A stretch of DNA of 39,085 nucleotides from Gammaproteobacteria bacterium. Lineage in GTDB: Bacteria > Pseudomonadota > Gammaproteobacteria > Thiohalobacterales > Thiohalobacteraceae. The position numbers and the translations under genes were made by a program. Below are positions 9,201 through 15,713 of this stretch, in pieces; position 1 is the stretch's first letter; each line of letters starts with the position of its first letter. The notes under the pieces were generated by a model, which was given only the letters and a program-made list of their open reading frames with translations, was not told the origin of the DNA and searched no databases. Where the stretch lies: contig JAIOJV010000063.1 of the NCBI GenBank assembly GCA_019911805.1, forward strand, positions 1-39,085, read 5' to 3'.

Positions 9201-10690
9201 ACGATCGGCATGGAAAACCAGAATGTCGATCCGTGCCCGGGGAAGCTCATGACACCGATGCGGCCGCCCATCAGCGTCACCAGTTGGCGGCAGATCGCCA
9301 ACCCGAGACCGGTCCCGCCATAGCGCCGGGTGGTAGAGCCATCCGCCTGTTCGAAGGCATCGAAGATGCGACCATGGGCGTGCAGCGGGATGCCAATGCC
9401 TGTATCCACCACCTCGACGCGCAGCTGTGGCCCATCCTCCCGGTGTACCTCACAACCAACACGGATCAGCACAGAACCGTCCGCGGTGAACTTGACTGCA
9501 TTGGAGGCCAGGTTGAGTACGACCTGACGCAGGCGTCTGACATCACCCCGCAGGGACAGTGGAATGCGTGCATCGAATTCGTAGCAGATGTCCAGCTGCT
9601 TGCGGCGTGCCTGGTCCGAGACGAGCCGGATGACGTCACCGACCATGTTCGGCAGGTAGAAATCCTCAACGTGCAGCTGCACGTGACCGGTCTCGACCTT
9701 GGAGAAATCCAGGATATCGTTGATGAGATCCAGCAGCACATTGCCGGACGCAAAGGCGACATCGATGTACTTGCGATCGCCGGCCGGCAGTGTGCGGCTC
9801 ACACGCAACAGCTCGATCATGCCGAGCACGCTGTTCAGCGGGGTGCGCAGCTCGTGGCTGACGTTGGCTGCGAATTCGCCCTTGAGGCGCGCGACCTCGA
9901 GGGCCGCGTCGCGCGATGCAGCGAGGTCACGGTTGCGGTCCTCGATGACCCCCATCATGGTATTGAAGGAATACTGCATCTCACGCACGTCGCAGGGTCC
10001 GGCCGCGTCGGCCCGGATACCGGTCTCACCCCGCTCGGCACGGCGCATGAGGTGCGACAGCGTCTGCACGGGGTGAGTGACGCTACGGGTGACCGCCAGC
10101 AGCGCGACCAGCAGGGCACCGGCAAGGATCACGGATAGAACGAAGTTGAAACCGAAGATGCTGCGGGTGAGTACCGCCAGTCGGTCCTTGCCGACCACCA
10201 GATAGACATGACCGATGGTCTGCGGCTCGCCGGCCGGTACCGGCTCCTCGGCCGTCGAGCGGAACAGCTGCTCGCCGAACCGGACGGGCGCGGTGAAGGC
10301 GAAGAACCCCGGCGCCTCGGTATGCAGGGCGGTGCCATCGGGAAGCCCTTGTGCATCGATCCCCTCCGGCAGCCGCTCCCCGAAACTGGCGAGCAATTCG
10401 CCTTCGTCGCCGAAGATAGCGACCGTCTTGACGTCGGGAAAACCCAACGTCGCCTCGGCGGCATCGCTCACATTGTCCGGGCTGTGGTACAGCAGGGCCA
10501 GCACACTCTGATTGGCGAAGGTCTCGGCGATCTGTCGTCCCTCGTCGAGTATGGCGCTGCGCACGGCACGCACCGACCCGAGGGAGATCGCGATGCTCGA
10601 CGTCAGGTAGACCAGCACGATGCCGGTGACGAAGACCCCGGCGATCTGGCGGGTGAAACTGAGGCGATTGATCCACTTCAGGGGTTGCAT
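6275..10690 (-). CDS. hybrid sensor histidine kinase with receiver, HPt, GGDEF and EAL domains
   Basis: The start is placed at ATG 10690, which opens with MQPLKWINRL and a first membrane helix (about 16-38). Upstream in-frame sequence overlaps the preceding gene and is not protein-like. The 1471-residue protein contains, in order: a periplasmic sensor region (about 40-180), a second membrane helix (about 181-201), HAMP, HisKA with His279 in NVSHELRTPL, and HATPase (NAVKF, DTGIG, GTGLGL). A receiver-like segment lacking the phospho-Asp context comes next (514-630). It is followed by a receiver with Asp703, an HPt with His838 (HTLRG), a second receiver with Asp953, GGDEF (1112-1116) and EAL (1240-1242). 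GGDEF and EAL keep their signature motifs. The GGDEF inhibitory site reads QPDD instead of RxxD. It is the last gene of a five-gene operon, 11 bases after the binding-protein gene. It most likely couples periplasmic ligand sensing to cyclic-di-GMP turnover. Confidence 0.95.
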   Translation of the reverse strand: MQPLKWINRLSFTRQIAGVFVTGIVLVYLTSSIAISLGSVRAVRSAILDEGRQIAETFANQSVLALLYHSPDNVSDAAEATLGFPDVKTVAIFGDEGELLASFGERLPEGIDAQGLPDGTALHTEAPGFFAFTAPVRFGEQLFRSTAEEPVPAGEPQTIGHVYLVVGKDRLAVLTRSIFGFNFVLSVILAGALLVALLAVTRSVTHPVQTLSHLMRRAERGETGIRADAAGPCDVREMQYSFNTMMGVIEDRNRDLAASRDAALEVARLKGEFAANVSHELRTPLNSVLGMIELLRVSRTLPAGDRKYIDVAFASGNVLLDLINDILDFSKVETGHVQLHVEDFYLPNMVGDVIRLVSDQARRKQLDICYEFDARIPLSLRGDVRRLRQVVLNLASNAVKFTADGSVLIRVGCEVHREDGPQLRVEVVDTGIGIPLHAHGRIFDAFEQADGSTTRRYGGTGLGLAICRQLVTLMGGRIGVMSFPGHGSTFWFSMPIVQAEDTRVVPDRASTAGIRVLAVSGVQRRAVLLGQIFQRWGSYFRFAASIEQAALLLDEATDAGRAYDVLLVDLPTAAADQTAVDFLQQMQTSGRAACIAMADVTDVPPALAATDVGWLLRPLCEAALYDGVVHGLQRRSRPDGIDEALPEVLQLSANVLLVEDDAPSQLVARSMLERLGCRVVVANNGREALEMLDGRHFDLLLMDCQMPELDGYETTRRIRSSGGAHAAVPILAMTANATAGDREHCLAIGMNDHISKPLRLQVLADKLRPWLPVAVSDTAARPIDHSLDHVIFDDIRAQLGATFGEYLAVFERDMARYIAMLAEQVQQPDPRTVMATAHTLRGSASTIGAVRLAGIAQSIESAARHGGAATLSADTAELRTALLEFSQMAAAVAATTEQDMPPATVLIVDEDHGTRLVLRKLMEADGCTVIESDNGADAVASCQESMPDLILMDAVMPGMDGFTACARIRAQAECAATPVLMITALDDTTAIEHALAAGATDYIPRPINFGLLRKRIARLLHAHRADRDRWRLANVDELTGLSNRQAFRETLAGMVLSAQDASADLAVLFLDLDRFKIANDSLGHDVGDLLIRAVGARILQCVQPDDLVARLGGDEFGVVLHNPTGRDMVAKVAGRLCQILAEPFTFLEKEVFLGASIGIAMYPQDGETLGELIKNADTAMYQAKADKGGRYNFYQSDMAHAVAARLDIERDLRRALDRDQFELYYQPQIDLDSGQVFAVEALIRWRHPDRGMVLPLEFIPIAEETGLIIPIGHWVLVQACAAAARLRRTLPDIRMAVNFCGKQLQQPGFVESVYAALKNSDLPAHALELEITESSLIDKSGSVATVIAEIKAAGISLSVDDFGTGYSSLSYLSRLPLDMVKIDRTFVRNLPDDTVNANLIKAIVAMTTSLGITVLAEGVETQAQVDALHAMGCTRMQGFHWARPLPFEELVRWFGARDGAEPRNILPFNRR

Positions 10691-10701
10691 ACGTCCCGTA
10701 C

Positions 10702-11736
10702 TCAGCGCTGTGGAAAGACGAGGTCGAACGACCGTATCAGATCGGGGCTCAGATCGAGCCGCAGATGCTCGGCGGTACGCAGATTCACCGCCATGAGCAG
10801 GTCCTCGAGCGGCAGCAGACCCACGGCAGCCGGCGCCGTCGCCCGCTGCCGGGCGACGCGCGCCAGCCGGCGGCCCATGTCGACGTTGTTCGGGTACACA
10901 GAATACAGGACCCCGCGCTTGGCATGGTCGGCGTTGCTGGAAAACAGGACAAAATCCTGTTCCCACGCCGCGTTCAGCAACATCGGCAAGATCACCCGGT
11001 CGTCGACGGCCTGGGGATCCTGAGGGATCCACAGGGCGTCGCTGGGGCCGAGCGTCGCGACTACCGACTTGTAGCTAGCGGCGGCAGACTGCAAATCTTC
11101 GACTTTGCGTGCCATTACCGTCAGGCCCAGGCGTTGCCCGACCTCGACCGCGCGGTCGATGACCGGTTGGCCCTGAGAATCGCTGTACACCACGGTCACC
11201 CGCGAGACATGCGGGGCCAGCCGCCGCAGCTGAACCAGGAGCAGCGCGGGGTCAGGCACCAGGCTGATCCCGACCGGCGGCAAGCCGCCCTCTCCGGCTG
11301 CTCCGGTCCGCACATCGGGATCAAGTACGGCCCCGCGCACGATGGCGACATTGAGCCCCATGCCTTCGACCGCATCCAGGGCGGTCCTGCCGAGGGTGAT
11401 GCAGACTTCGATCCGCTCCTGCTCCAGGCGCGCGCGTGCCGCATCCGCGGACCGGGGCCCGAGTCGGATCACCGTCGGTGATTCACCGAGTTCCGCCTGG
11501 ATACCCTGGGTGATGGAGACGAAAATGGAACTGTAGGGCTCGCCGATGTCGGGATAGACGACGGCGATACGCGGCGGTGGCCCCTCCTCGGCAGCGGCCG
11601 CCGGCAGATCGTGGGCCGCGGCCCACAGGCATCCACCCAGACCGAGTACCAGTAGCCGCGACCATTTCCGGATGCGGGTCGCGAACGCCCCCGGTCTTGC
11701 AGGCCACCCCGCAGGTCTGGTGGTCATGGTCCGCAT
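10702..11736 (-). CDS. ABC-type substrate-binding protein (PF04392-like), putative periplasmic sensor partner
   Basis: The protein has 344 residues with an export signal: positively charged RIRKWSR, a hydrophobic stretch (about 28-38), then an Ala-rich region. LGLGGC at about 31-36 resembles a lipobox, so membrane anchoring is possible. The mature part begins RIAVVYPDIGEPYSSIF and contains the two-lobed binding-protein pattern of PF04392 (VTVVYSDSQGQPVIDRAVEV; LLMAVNLRTAEHLRLDL near the end). No ABC permease or ATPase gene is nearby. The gene sits directly before the sensor kinase (11-base gap) and 27 bases after a citrate-synthase-like gene, so it more likely presents a ligand to the kinase than feeds a transporter. 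The ligand is unknown. ATG at 11727 is an alternative start. Confidence 0.85.
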   Translation of the reverse strand: MRTMTTRPAGWPARPGAFATRIRKWSRLLVLGLGGCLWAAAHDLPAAAAEEGPPPRIAVVYPDIGEPYSSIFVSITQGIQAELGESPTVIRLGPRSADAARARLEQERIEVCITLGRTALDAVEGMGLNVAIVRGAVLDPDVRTGAAGEGGLPPVGISLVPDPALLLVQLRRLAPHVSRVTVVYSDSQGQPVIDRAVEVGQRLGLTVMARKVEDLQSAAASYKSVVATLGPSDALWIPQDPQAVDDRVILPMLLNAAWEQDFVLFSSNADHAKRGVLYSVYPNNVDMGRRLARVARQRATAPAAVGLLPLEDLLMAVNLRTAEHLRLDLSPDLIRSFDLVFPQR

Positions 11737-11763
11737 CCGTCGTCCCGAGCCGCCACATTCACG

Positions 11764-12597
11764 TCAGTCAGCGGCATCCCAGCGCCGTGGCGCGGGACCG
11801 GTGTATTGGATATCATCGACGCGCATGGGCATGAAGCTGTCCGCCGCGCCCGTCGAGGCTTCCCGGTAACAGGCCAGCAGTCCGCCCTGGACGCAGATGG
11901 CGTAGATGGCGTGAATCTCTTCGGCGCTGTAGCTGAAATCGACCAGAAAGGCGGTGATGTAACCTGCCAGGTTCATACTCTCTCCGGCCTCATCCATCAA
12001 TACCGACTCGACGGCGTCGGCCAAGGCCAGGTGCGGCCCGACCGCGAACCCCAGCCGCAACGCCAGGCGCTTCATGGCCACCACACGCTCGTCGCCTCGC
12101 GCTACCGGACGGCCGAAGCCCGGGATGGCCCGGGTGCGGTGGTCACGGCGGAACCCGGCGACGATCTCGGCCGGCGTGCGGCCTTCCCGATGGGACCGCA
12201 GCGCCCCGACGATGAAACCGGTCGCGGCGAGCGCCGTGCCCGGGCCGTAGAGCCGCGACTCGGATGCCAGCAGCCCGGCGCTGACAGCGGCCACGGGTGA
12301 CGCCCGCAGCGTCCCCGCATACGTTGCCACCTGATTACACCAGATACGCGCATCCGGCCAGCTCAGACACATGAATGTGCCCTCGATCCAGTCGGCCACG
12401 CGCCGCTCGGGCAGGCGGCCGGTGACATTCAGCACCAGCAGCTGCACATAGCTCACCTCACCCAGCAGCTCGGACAGCAGGCCGTGTCCGTGGATGAGGA
12501 TATCCTCACCGACACGCCAGCCACCGATGCGCGAGCGGATGATGCCGTGCAGACCGTCCCACAGGGCCGTGTCGTTCAGGGGTGTCTCAGTCGTCAT
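11764..12597 (-). CDS. citrate-synthase-like protein B, active-site histidines replaced
   Basis: The 277-residue protein has the compact citrate synthase/citryl-CoA lyase fold pattern but is much shorter than a normal citrate synthase (about 370-430). Family landmarks are SYVQLLVLNVTGRLP (49-63), YGPGTALAA (117-125), AIPGFGRPV (157-165) and AFLVDFSYS (216-224). Aligned by motif to pig citrate synthase, His274 corresponds to Thr121, His320 to Arg163, and Asp375 to the retained Asp220. Normal citrate cleavage or synthesis is therefore doubtful. The start ATG 12597 overlaps the end of the upstream paralogue (stop at 12587) by 11 bases, indicating translational coupling. Together they could form a heteromeric enzyme, or this subunit may bind a CoA ester or citrate-like acid without catalysis. 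It ends 27 bases before the binding-protein gene. Confidence 0.85.
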   Translation of the reverse strand: MTTETPLNDTALWDGLHGIIRSRIGGWRVGEDILIHGHGLLSELLGEVSYVQLLVLNVTGRLPERRVADWIEGTFMCLSWPDARIWCNQVATYAGTLRASPVAAVSAGLLASESRLYGPGTALAATGFIVGALRSHREGRTPAEIVAGFRRDHRTRAIPGFGRPVARGDERVVAMKRLALRLGFAVGPHLALADAVESVLMDEAGESMNLAGYITAFLVDFSYSAEEIHAIYAICVQGGLLACYREASTGAADSFMPMRVDDIQYTGPAPRRWDAAD

Positions 12598-13429
12598 CGA
12601 TGAAGTACCGGCTGTCGTCGATGAAGGGCAGGGCTGTTAGGGGCTGGTTGCTCATCTCGAAGGCATGGGCCAGCAGACCGGGCGCGGACAGCCATTGAAA
12701 CAGCCCGGGCCCGGTCTTGGGGTGAAACCCCAGATCCAGCAGGGCGGCGGCGGCCACGCCCGGCAGCAACCAGCCGCCGCAGTCGCGGTGCTGCAGCTCG
12801 GCGGCGAAGGTCGCGGCCCAGGCGAGCGCCTCACCGGCGCCGGGCGCTCGTGCCAGCGCCCGGCCCAGATCAACGGCCACGAGGTCGATGCCCCGGTAGC
12901 GCGTACCAAAGCCCGGCGCCGGCCGGACGTCCCCCCCCGCCACGCCTGCCACACCCACCGCGTCGGTGGCCGGCACCTCCGTCCGCACCCGCGCCTCGTC
13001 GCGTGGATCCCGCCGCAGATGACGCCGGACAAACATCATCGCGGCCCCGGCCTCCGCCGCACCCAGGTGTGCACCGCCGAGCACGTTCAGACCGAGCGGC
13101 AGGATATGCACGGGATCGGCTTTAGACACAGAAGCGGTGATCGCGGCCCGCGTGGCCGGGTGCCGCGGCCCCGGGTTGGCCAGGGCGATGCCCAGCTGCT
13201 CCAGCAGTCCGTGCTGCGCCGGGCTGCAGCGCCGCCCGGTGAACAGCAGATAGAGGTATTCCCAGTAAGAACACTTGGCCAGCAGCTCGCGCAGGTCGTA
13301 GCCATGACAATAGGCCGCGGCGGCGACATAGGGGTTGTCGGGTGCCGGCCGCTCCAGCCAGAAGCCACATTCCACGCGCTCGGCAAAATGCTCTGCACGG
13401 CGCTCGACCTTGGGCGGATCGTCGGCCAC
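12587..13429 (-). CDS. citrate-synthase-like protein A, one active-site histidine kept
   Basis: The start is set at GTG 13429, two bases after the TGA of the TonB-receptor gene. A longer open frame up to 13585 runs inside that gene and is not family-like. The 280-residue product resembles citryl-CoA lyase/short citrate synthase: SYWEYLYLLFTGRRC (54-68), GGAHLGAAEA (118-127), PGFGTRYRG (172-180), and AAALLDLGFHP (227-237) followed by GLLAHAFEM (251-259). His121 matches the first catalytic histidine of citrate synthase and Asp232 the catalytic aspartate. The second histidine (pig His320) is Thr176. With protein B encoded in overlap, the two look like diverged tandem paralogues that may work as one complex. 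The substrate cannot be read from sequence; a CoA-thioester Claisen-type reaction or ligand binding are both possible. Confidence 0.85.
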   Translation of the reverse strand: MADDPPKVERRAEHFAERVECGFWLERPAPDNPYVAAAAYCHGYDLRELLAKCSYWEYLYLLFTGRRCSPAQHGLLEQLGIALANPGPRHPATRAAITASVSKADPVHILPLGLNVLGGAHLGAAEAGAAMMFVRRHLRRDPRDEARVRTEVPATDAVGVAGVAGGDVRPAPGFGTRYRGIDLVAVDLGRALARAPGAGEALAWAATFAAELQHRDCGGWLLPGVAAAALLDLGFHPKTGPGLFQWLSAPGLLAHAFEMSNQPLTALPFIDDSRYFIDDD

Positions 13430-13431
13430 GC

Positions 13432-15624
13432 TCAGAACGCCAGGCGACCGGTCAGGAAGGCCGCGCGGCCGGCGAGGGGATAATCGTCGGGAATCAGCGC
13501 GCCACCGGGTATGCCCGGTTCCATGGGACTGGGCTCGCGGGCATCGGTGTCCAGGAGATTGAGCAGGGACAGCTGCAGGCTCCACTGACCGCGCGCGCCC
13601 GTCCGCGTCAGCGCGCCATCCAGCAGGGCATAGCCCTCGAGCGGGTCGCGCGGGTCACCAGGCTCGCGCACGCGTTCGCCCACCCATTTGACCTGGGTGG
13701 AGACCTCCCACAGATTGGCTGGGCGCCAGCGCAGCTGTACATAGGCCTGGTGTTCGGGAGAAAACGCCGCCTGGGCATCGGTCTCGCGATCGGTCGAACG
13801 CTGGTAGGCATAGTAAGTGCGCAGATCCAGCACGGAGGTCAGGCGGCTGTCGAGCTCCAGTTCGAAGCCATGGCCCTTCTGGCCGGCGGTGTTCGCGGCG
13901 GTGGCGGTCAGGCTGTTGCTGTCGGGCACGAAACGGATCAGGTCGCGAGCGTTGTATTTGAATACACTGAGACCGATGCGGGTATCGAAGGTCGGTTGGT
14001 AGTCGAAGGCAAGCTCGAAGGTATCGATGGTCTCCGGATCAAGATTGGGGTTGCCTAGTACTACCGGATTGTTGATGGTGAACAGCTCCGCGAACGACGG
14101 CGCCCGGAAGGCGCGCCCGTAGAGAAACTTGGTGGTCAGGTTCTGACGGGTGTTCCAGACCAGGGCGAGACGCGGATTGACGGTCGCGCCGAAGTCGGAG
14201 TAGTGATCGTAGCGCACCCCGGCGGTCAGTCTCCAGTCCGGCGCGAGGCCCCATTGGTCCTGAATGGAGACATATTTCACCGTCCGCGACTCGTCGGTGA
14301 TGAACACATAGGGTGTGCCGGTCACTGAGGTCAGGGTCCCATCGATGGGGCTGACCGTGCCGTCGATCACCCCCGGGCCGAAGTTCTTGGTCTCCTTGGG
14401 CTCCAACTCGGCATGATAGATGCCCGCGCCGATCCGCCAGGCATGGTTGCGCATACCACTGTAGTACGTCACCAGATCCAGGCGGGCGTGCCGCTCGTAG
14501 ACCTCCGGATTGCCGATCAGCCCGTCGGGAAAACCAACCCCTCCCGCTGGTGGGACAGGCCCCACTGGTGCGAGAGGATTGATGTTGCCGTCCGCGCCGA
14601 TGGGCAACACGCTGCCCGCGGGGAACAAGGTCTGACGGGAGCGGGTATTGATGTCCATGTAACTGACACGCGCCTCGGCGGTCCAATGCTCGGTCAGCGG
14701 CCGCTCGCGTAACCCCGTTTCGACCAGATAATTGTCCACATCCCCCTGACCGCTGGGGTCGAGCACTTGGCTCAGTCCCGGCCCGACCCCCAGGTCCGTC
14801 TGTCGCCAGTTCCAGAAGCGCACGAACCAGTCCCGGGTACCGATATCGATGCGGGTATCGATCCGGTCGACACCTGTGCTGAAGCTGCCCGGCGCCCGCG
14901 AGGCCGTGGTGTTGAAGACCTGGTCGAAGACCGTCTGGGCGTCACTGCCCACCCGCCGGCCACTGTCACCGTCGGTGGTGGAGGCCTCGATGGACAGGGC
15001 GACATCGATGCCGTTGATACGCCCGCCGTACATGCCCCAGGCGGCGGCGGTATCGAAGGAGCCGCCACGCACGCCGGTCTCGATGCCGTCGTAATCGGCG
15101 GCAGTCTTGGTGGTGATGTCGATGACGCCGGCGTAGGCATCGGCGCCGTAGACAGCCGAGCCCGGCCCGCGGATGACCTCGATGCGGCGAATGGATTCCA
15201 CCGGCAGATTGAAATTGGCGCCACGATCACCCACCAGCGCCTGAGTAATGGGCGTGCCGTTGACCAGTACCAGCACCTGGGGATTCTTGTCGGTATGGAT
15301 GCCGCGGAAGGAATATACCGGCGAAAACCGGTAGGAGGACAGTCCGACGTGGAGGCCCGGCACCGTGGCCAGGACCTGATTCAGATCCAGCGCGCCCATG
15401 CGACGGATGTCGTCCGCCGTGATGACGGTCGCCACGGCCGGCGCGGTGGACAGCGGCTGCGCCACGCCCGTGGCGATGGTCACGAAGTCATGGTCGCCGT
15501 AGGAGAGCGCCAGCTCGGCTTCCTCGGGCGTAGCAGCCCGCAGGTGGTGGCCGCCCGCAAGCCCGGCTATGAAAAGCATCCACAGGGGAAACTGCTTGAC
15601 GGTGGTAATGCTCGGGGGGTGCAC
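13432..15624 (-). CDS. TonB-dependent outer-membrane receptor
   Basis: This is an outer-membrane gated beta-barrel for energised uptake. The 730-residue protein starts at GTG 15624 behind a good GGAGGT site. It has a hydrophobic export signal (about 10-30), a plug domain (about 55-160) with TVITADDIRRMGALDLNQVL, IRRIEVIRGPGSAVYG and DAYAGVIDITTK, then a barrel. The barrel ends in the TonB-receptor pattern NPNLDPETIDTFELAFDY...LNLLDTDAREP...GRLAF with a terminal Phe. The second half matches iron-siderophore/vitamin B12-type receptors, but no residue set identifies the ligand. It is the first gene of the operon that continues through two citrate-synthase-like proteins, a binding protein and a c-di-GMP sensor kinase. 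That context suggests uptake of a small organic acid or its metal complex, which is inference. Confidence 0.95.
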   Translation of the reverse strand: MHPPSITTVKQFPLWMLFIAGLAGGHHLRAATPEEAELALSYGDHDFVTIATGVAQPLSTAPAVATVITADDIRRMGALDLNQVLATVPGLHVGLSSYRFSPVYSFRGIHTDKNPQVLVLVNGTPITQALVGDRGANFNLPVESIRRIEVIRGPGSAVYGADAYAGVIDITTKTAADYDGIETGVRGGSFDTAAAWGMYGGRINGIDVALSIEASTTDGDSGRRVGSDAQTVFDQVFNTTASRAPGSFSTGVDRIDTRIDIGTRDWFVRFWNWRQTDLGVGPGLSQVLDPSGQGDVDNYLVETGLRERPLTEHWTAEARVSYMDINTRSRQTLFPAGSVLPIGADGNINPLAPVGPVPPAGGVGFPDGLIGNPEVYERHARLDLVTYYSGMRNHAWRIGAGIYHAELEPKETKNFGPGVIDGTVSPIDGTLTSVTGTPYVFITDESRTVKYVSIQDQWGLAPDWRLTAGVRYDHYSDFGATVNPRLALVWNTRQNLTTKFLYGRAFRAPSFAELFTINNPVVLGNPNLDPETIDTFELAFDYQPTFDTRIGLSVFKYNARDLIRFVPDSNSLTATAANTAGQKGHGFELELDSRLTSVLDLRTYYAYQRSTDRETDAQAAFSPEHQAYVQLRWRPANLWEVSTQVKWVGERVREPGDPRDPLEGYALLDGALTRTGARGQWSLQLSLLNLLDTDAREPSPMEPGIPGGALIPDDYPLAGRAAFLTGRLAF

Positions 15625-15713
15625 AATAACCTCCGTTGCCTCGGCGCACCCGAGCCTATCGACCTTGATGCTATGCTACTTGAGATCGATGTCCAAATAC
15701 ATCCCGGAAAATT

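Noticed and set aside
8801-10138. 445-codon plus-strand open frame opposite the kinase
   Set aside because: Antisense shadow of the histidine kinase domain; no recognisable features.
10691-11032. N-terminal extension of the kinase reading frame by 114 codons
   Set aside because: It lies wholly inside the binding-protein gene, is Arg/Pro/Gly-rich as expected of an antiframe reading, and the true membrane-anchored start at 10690 is clear.
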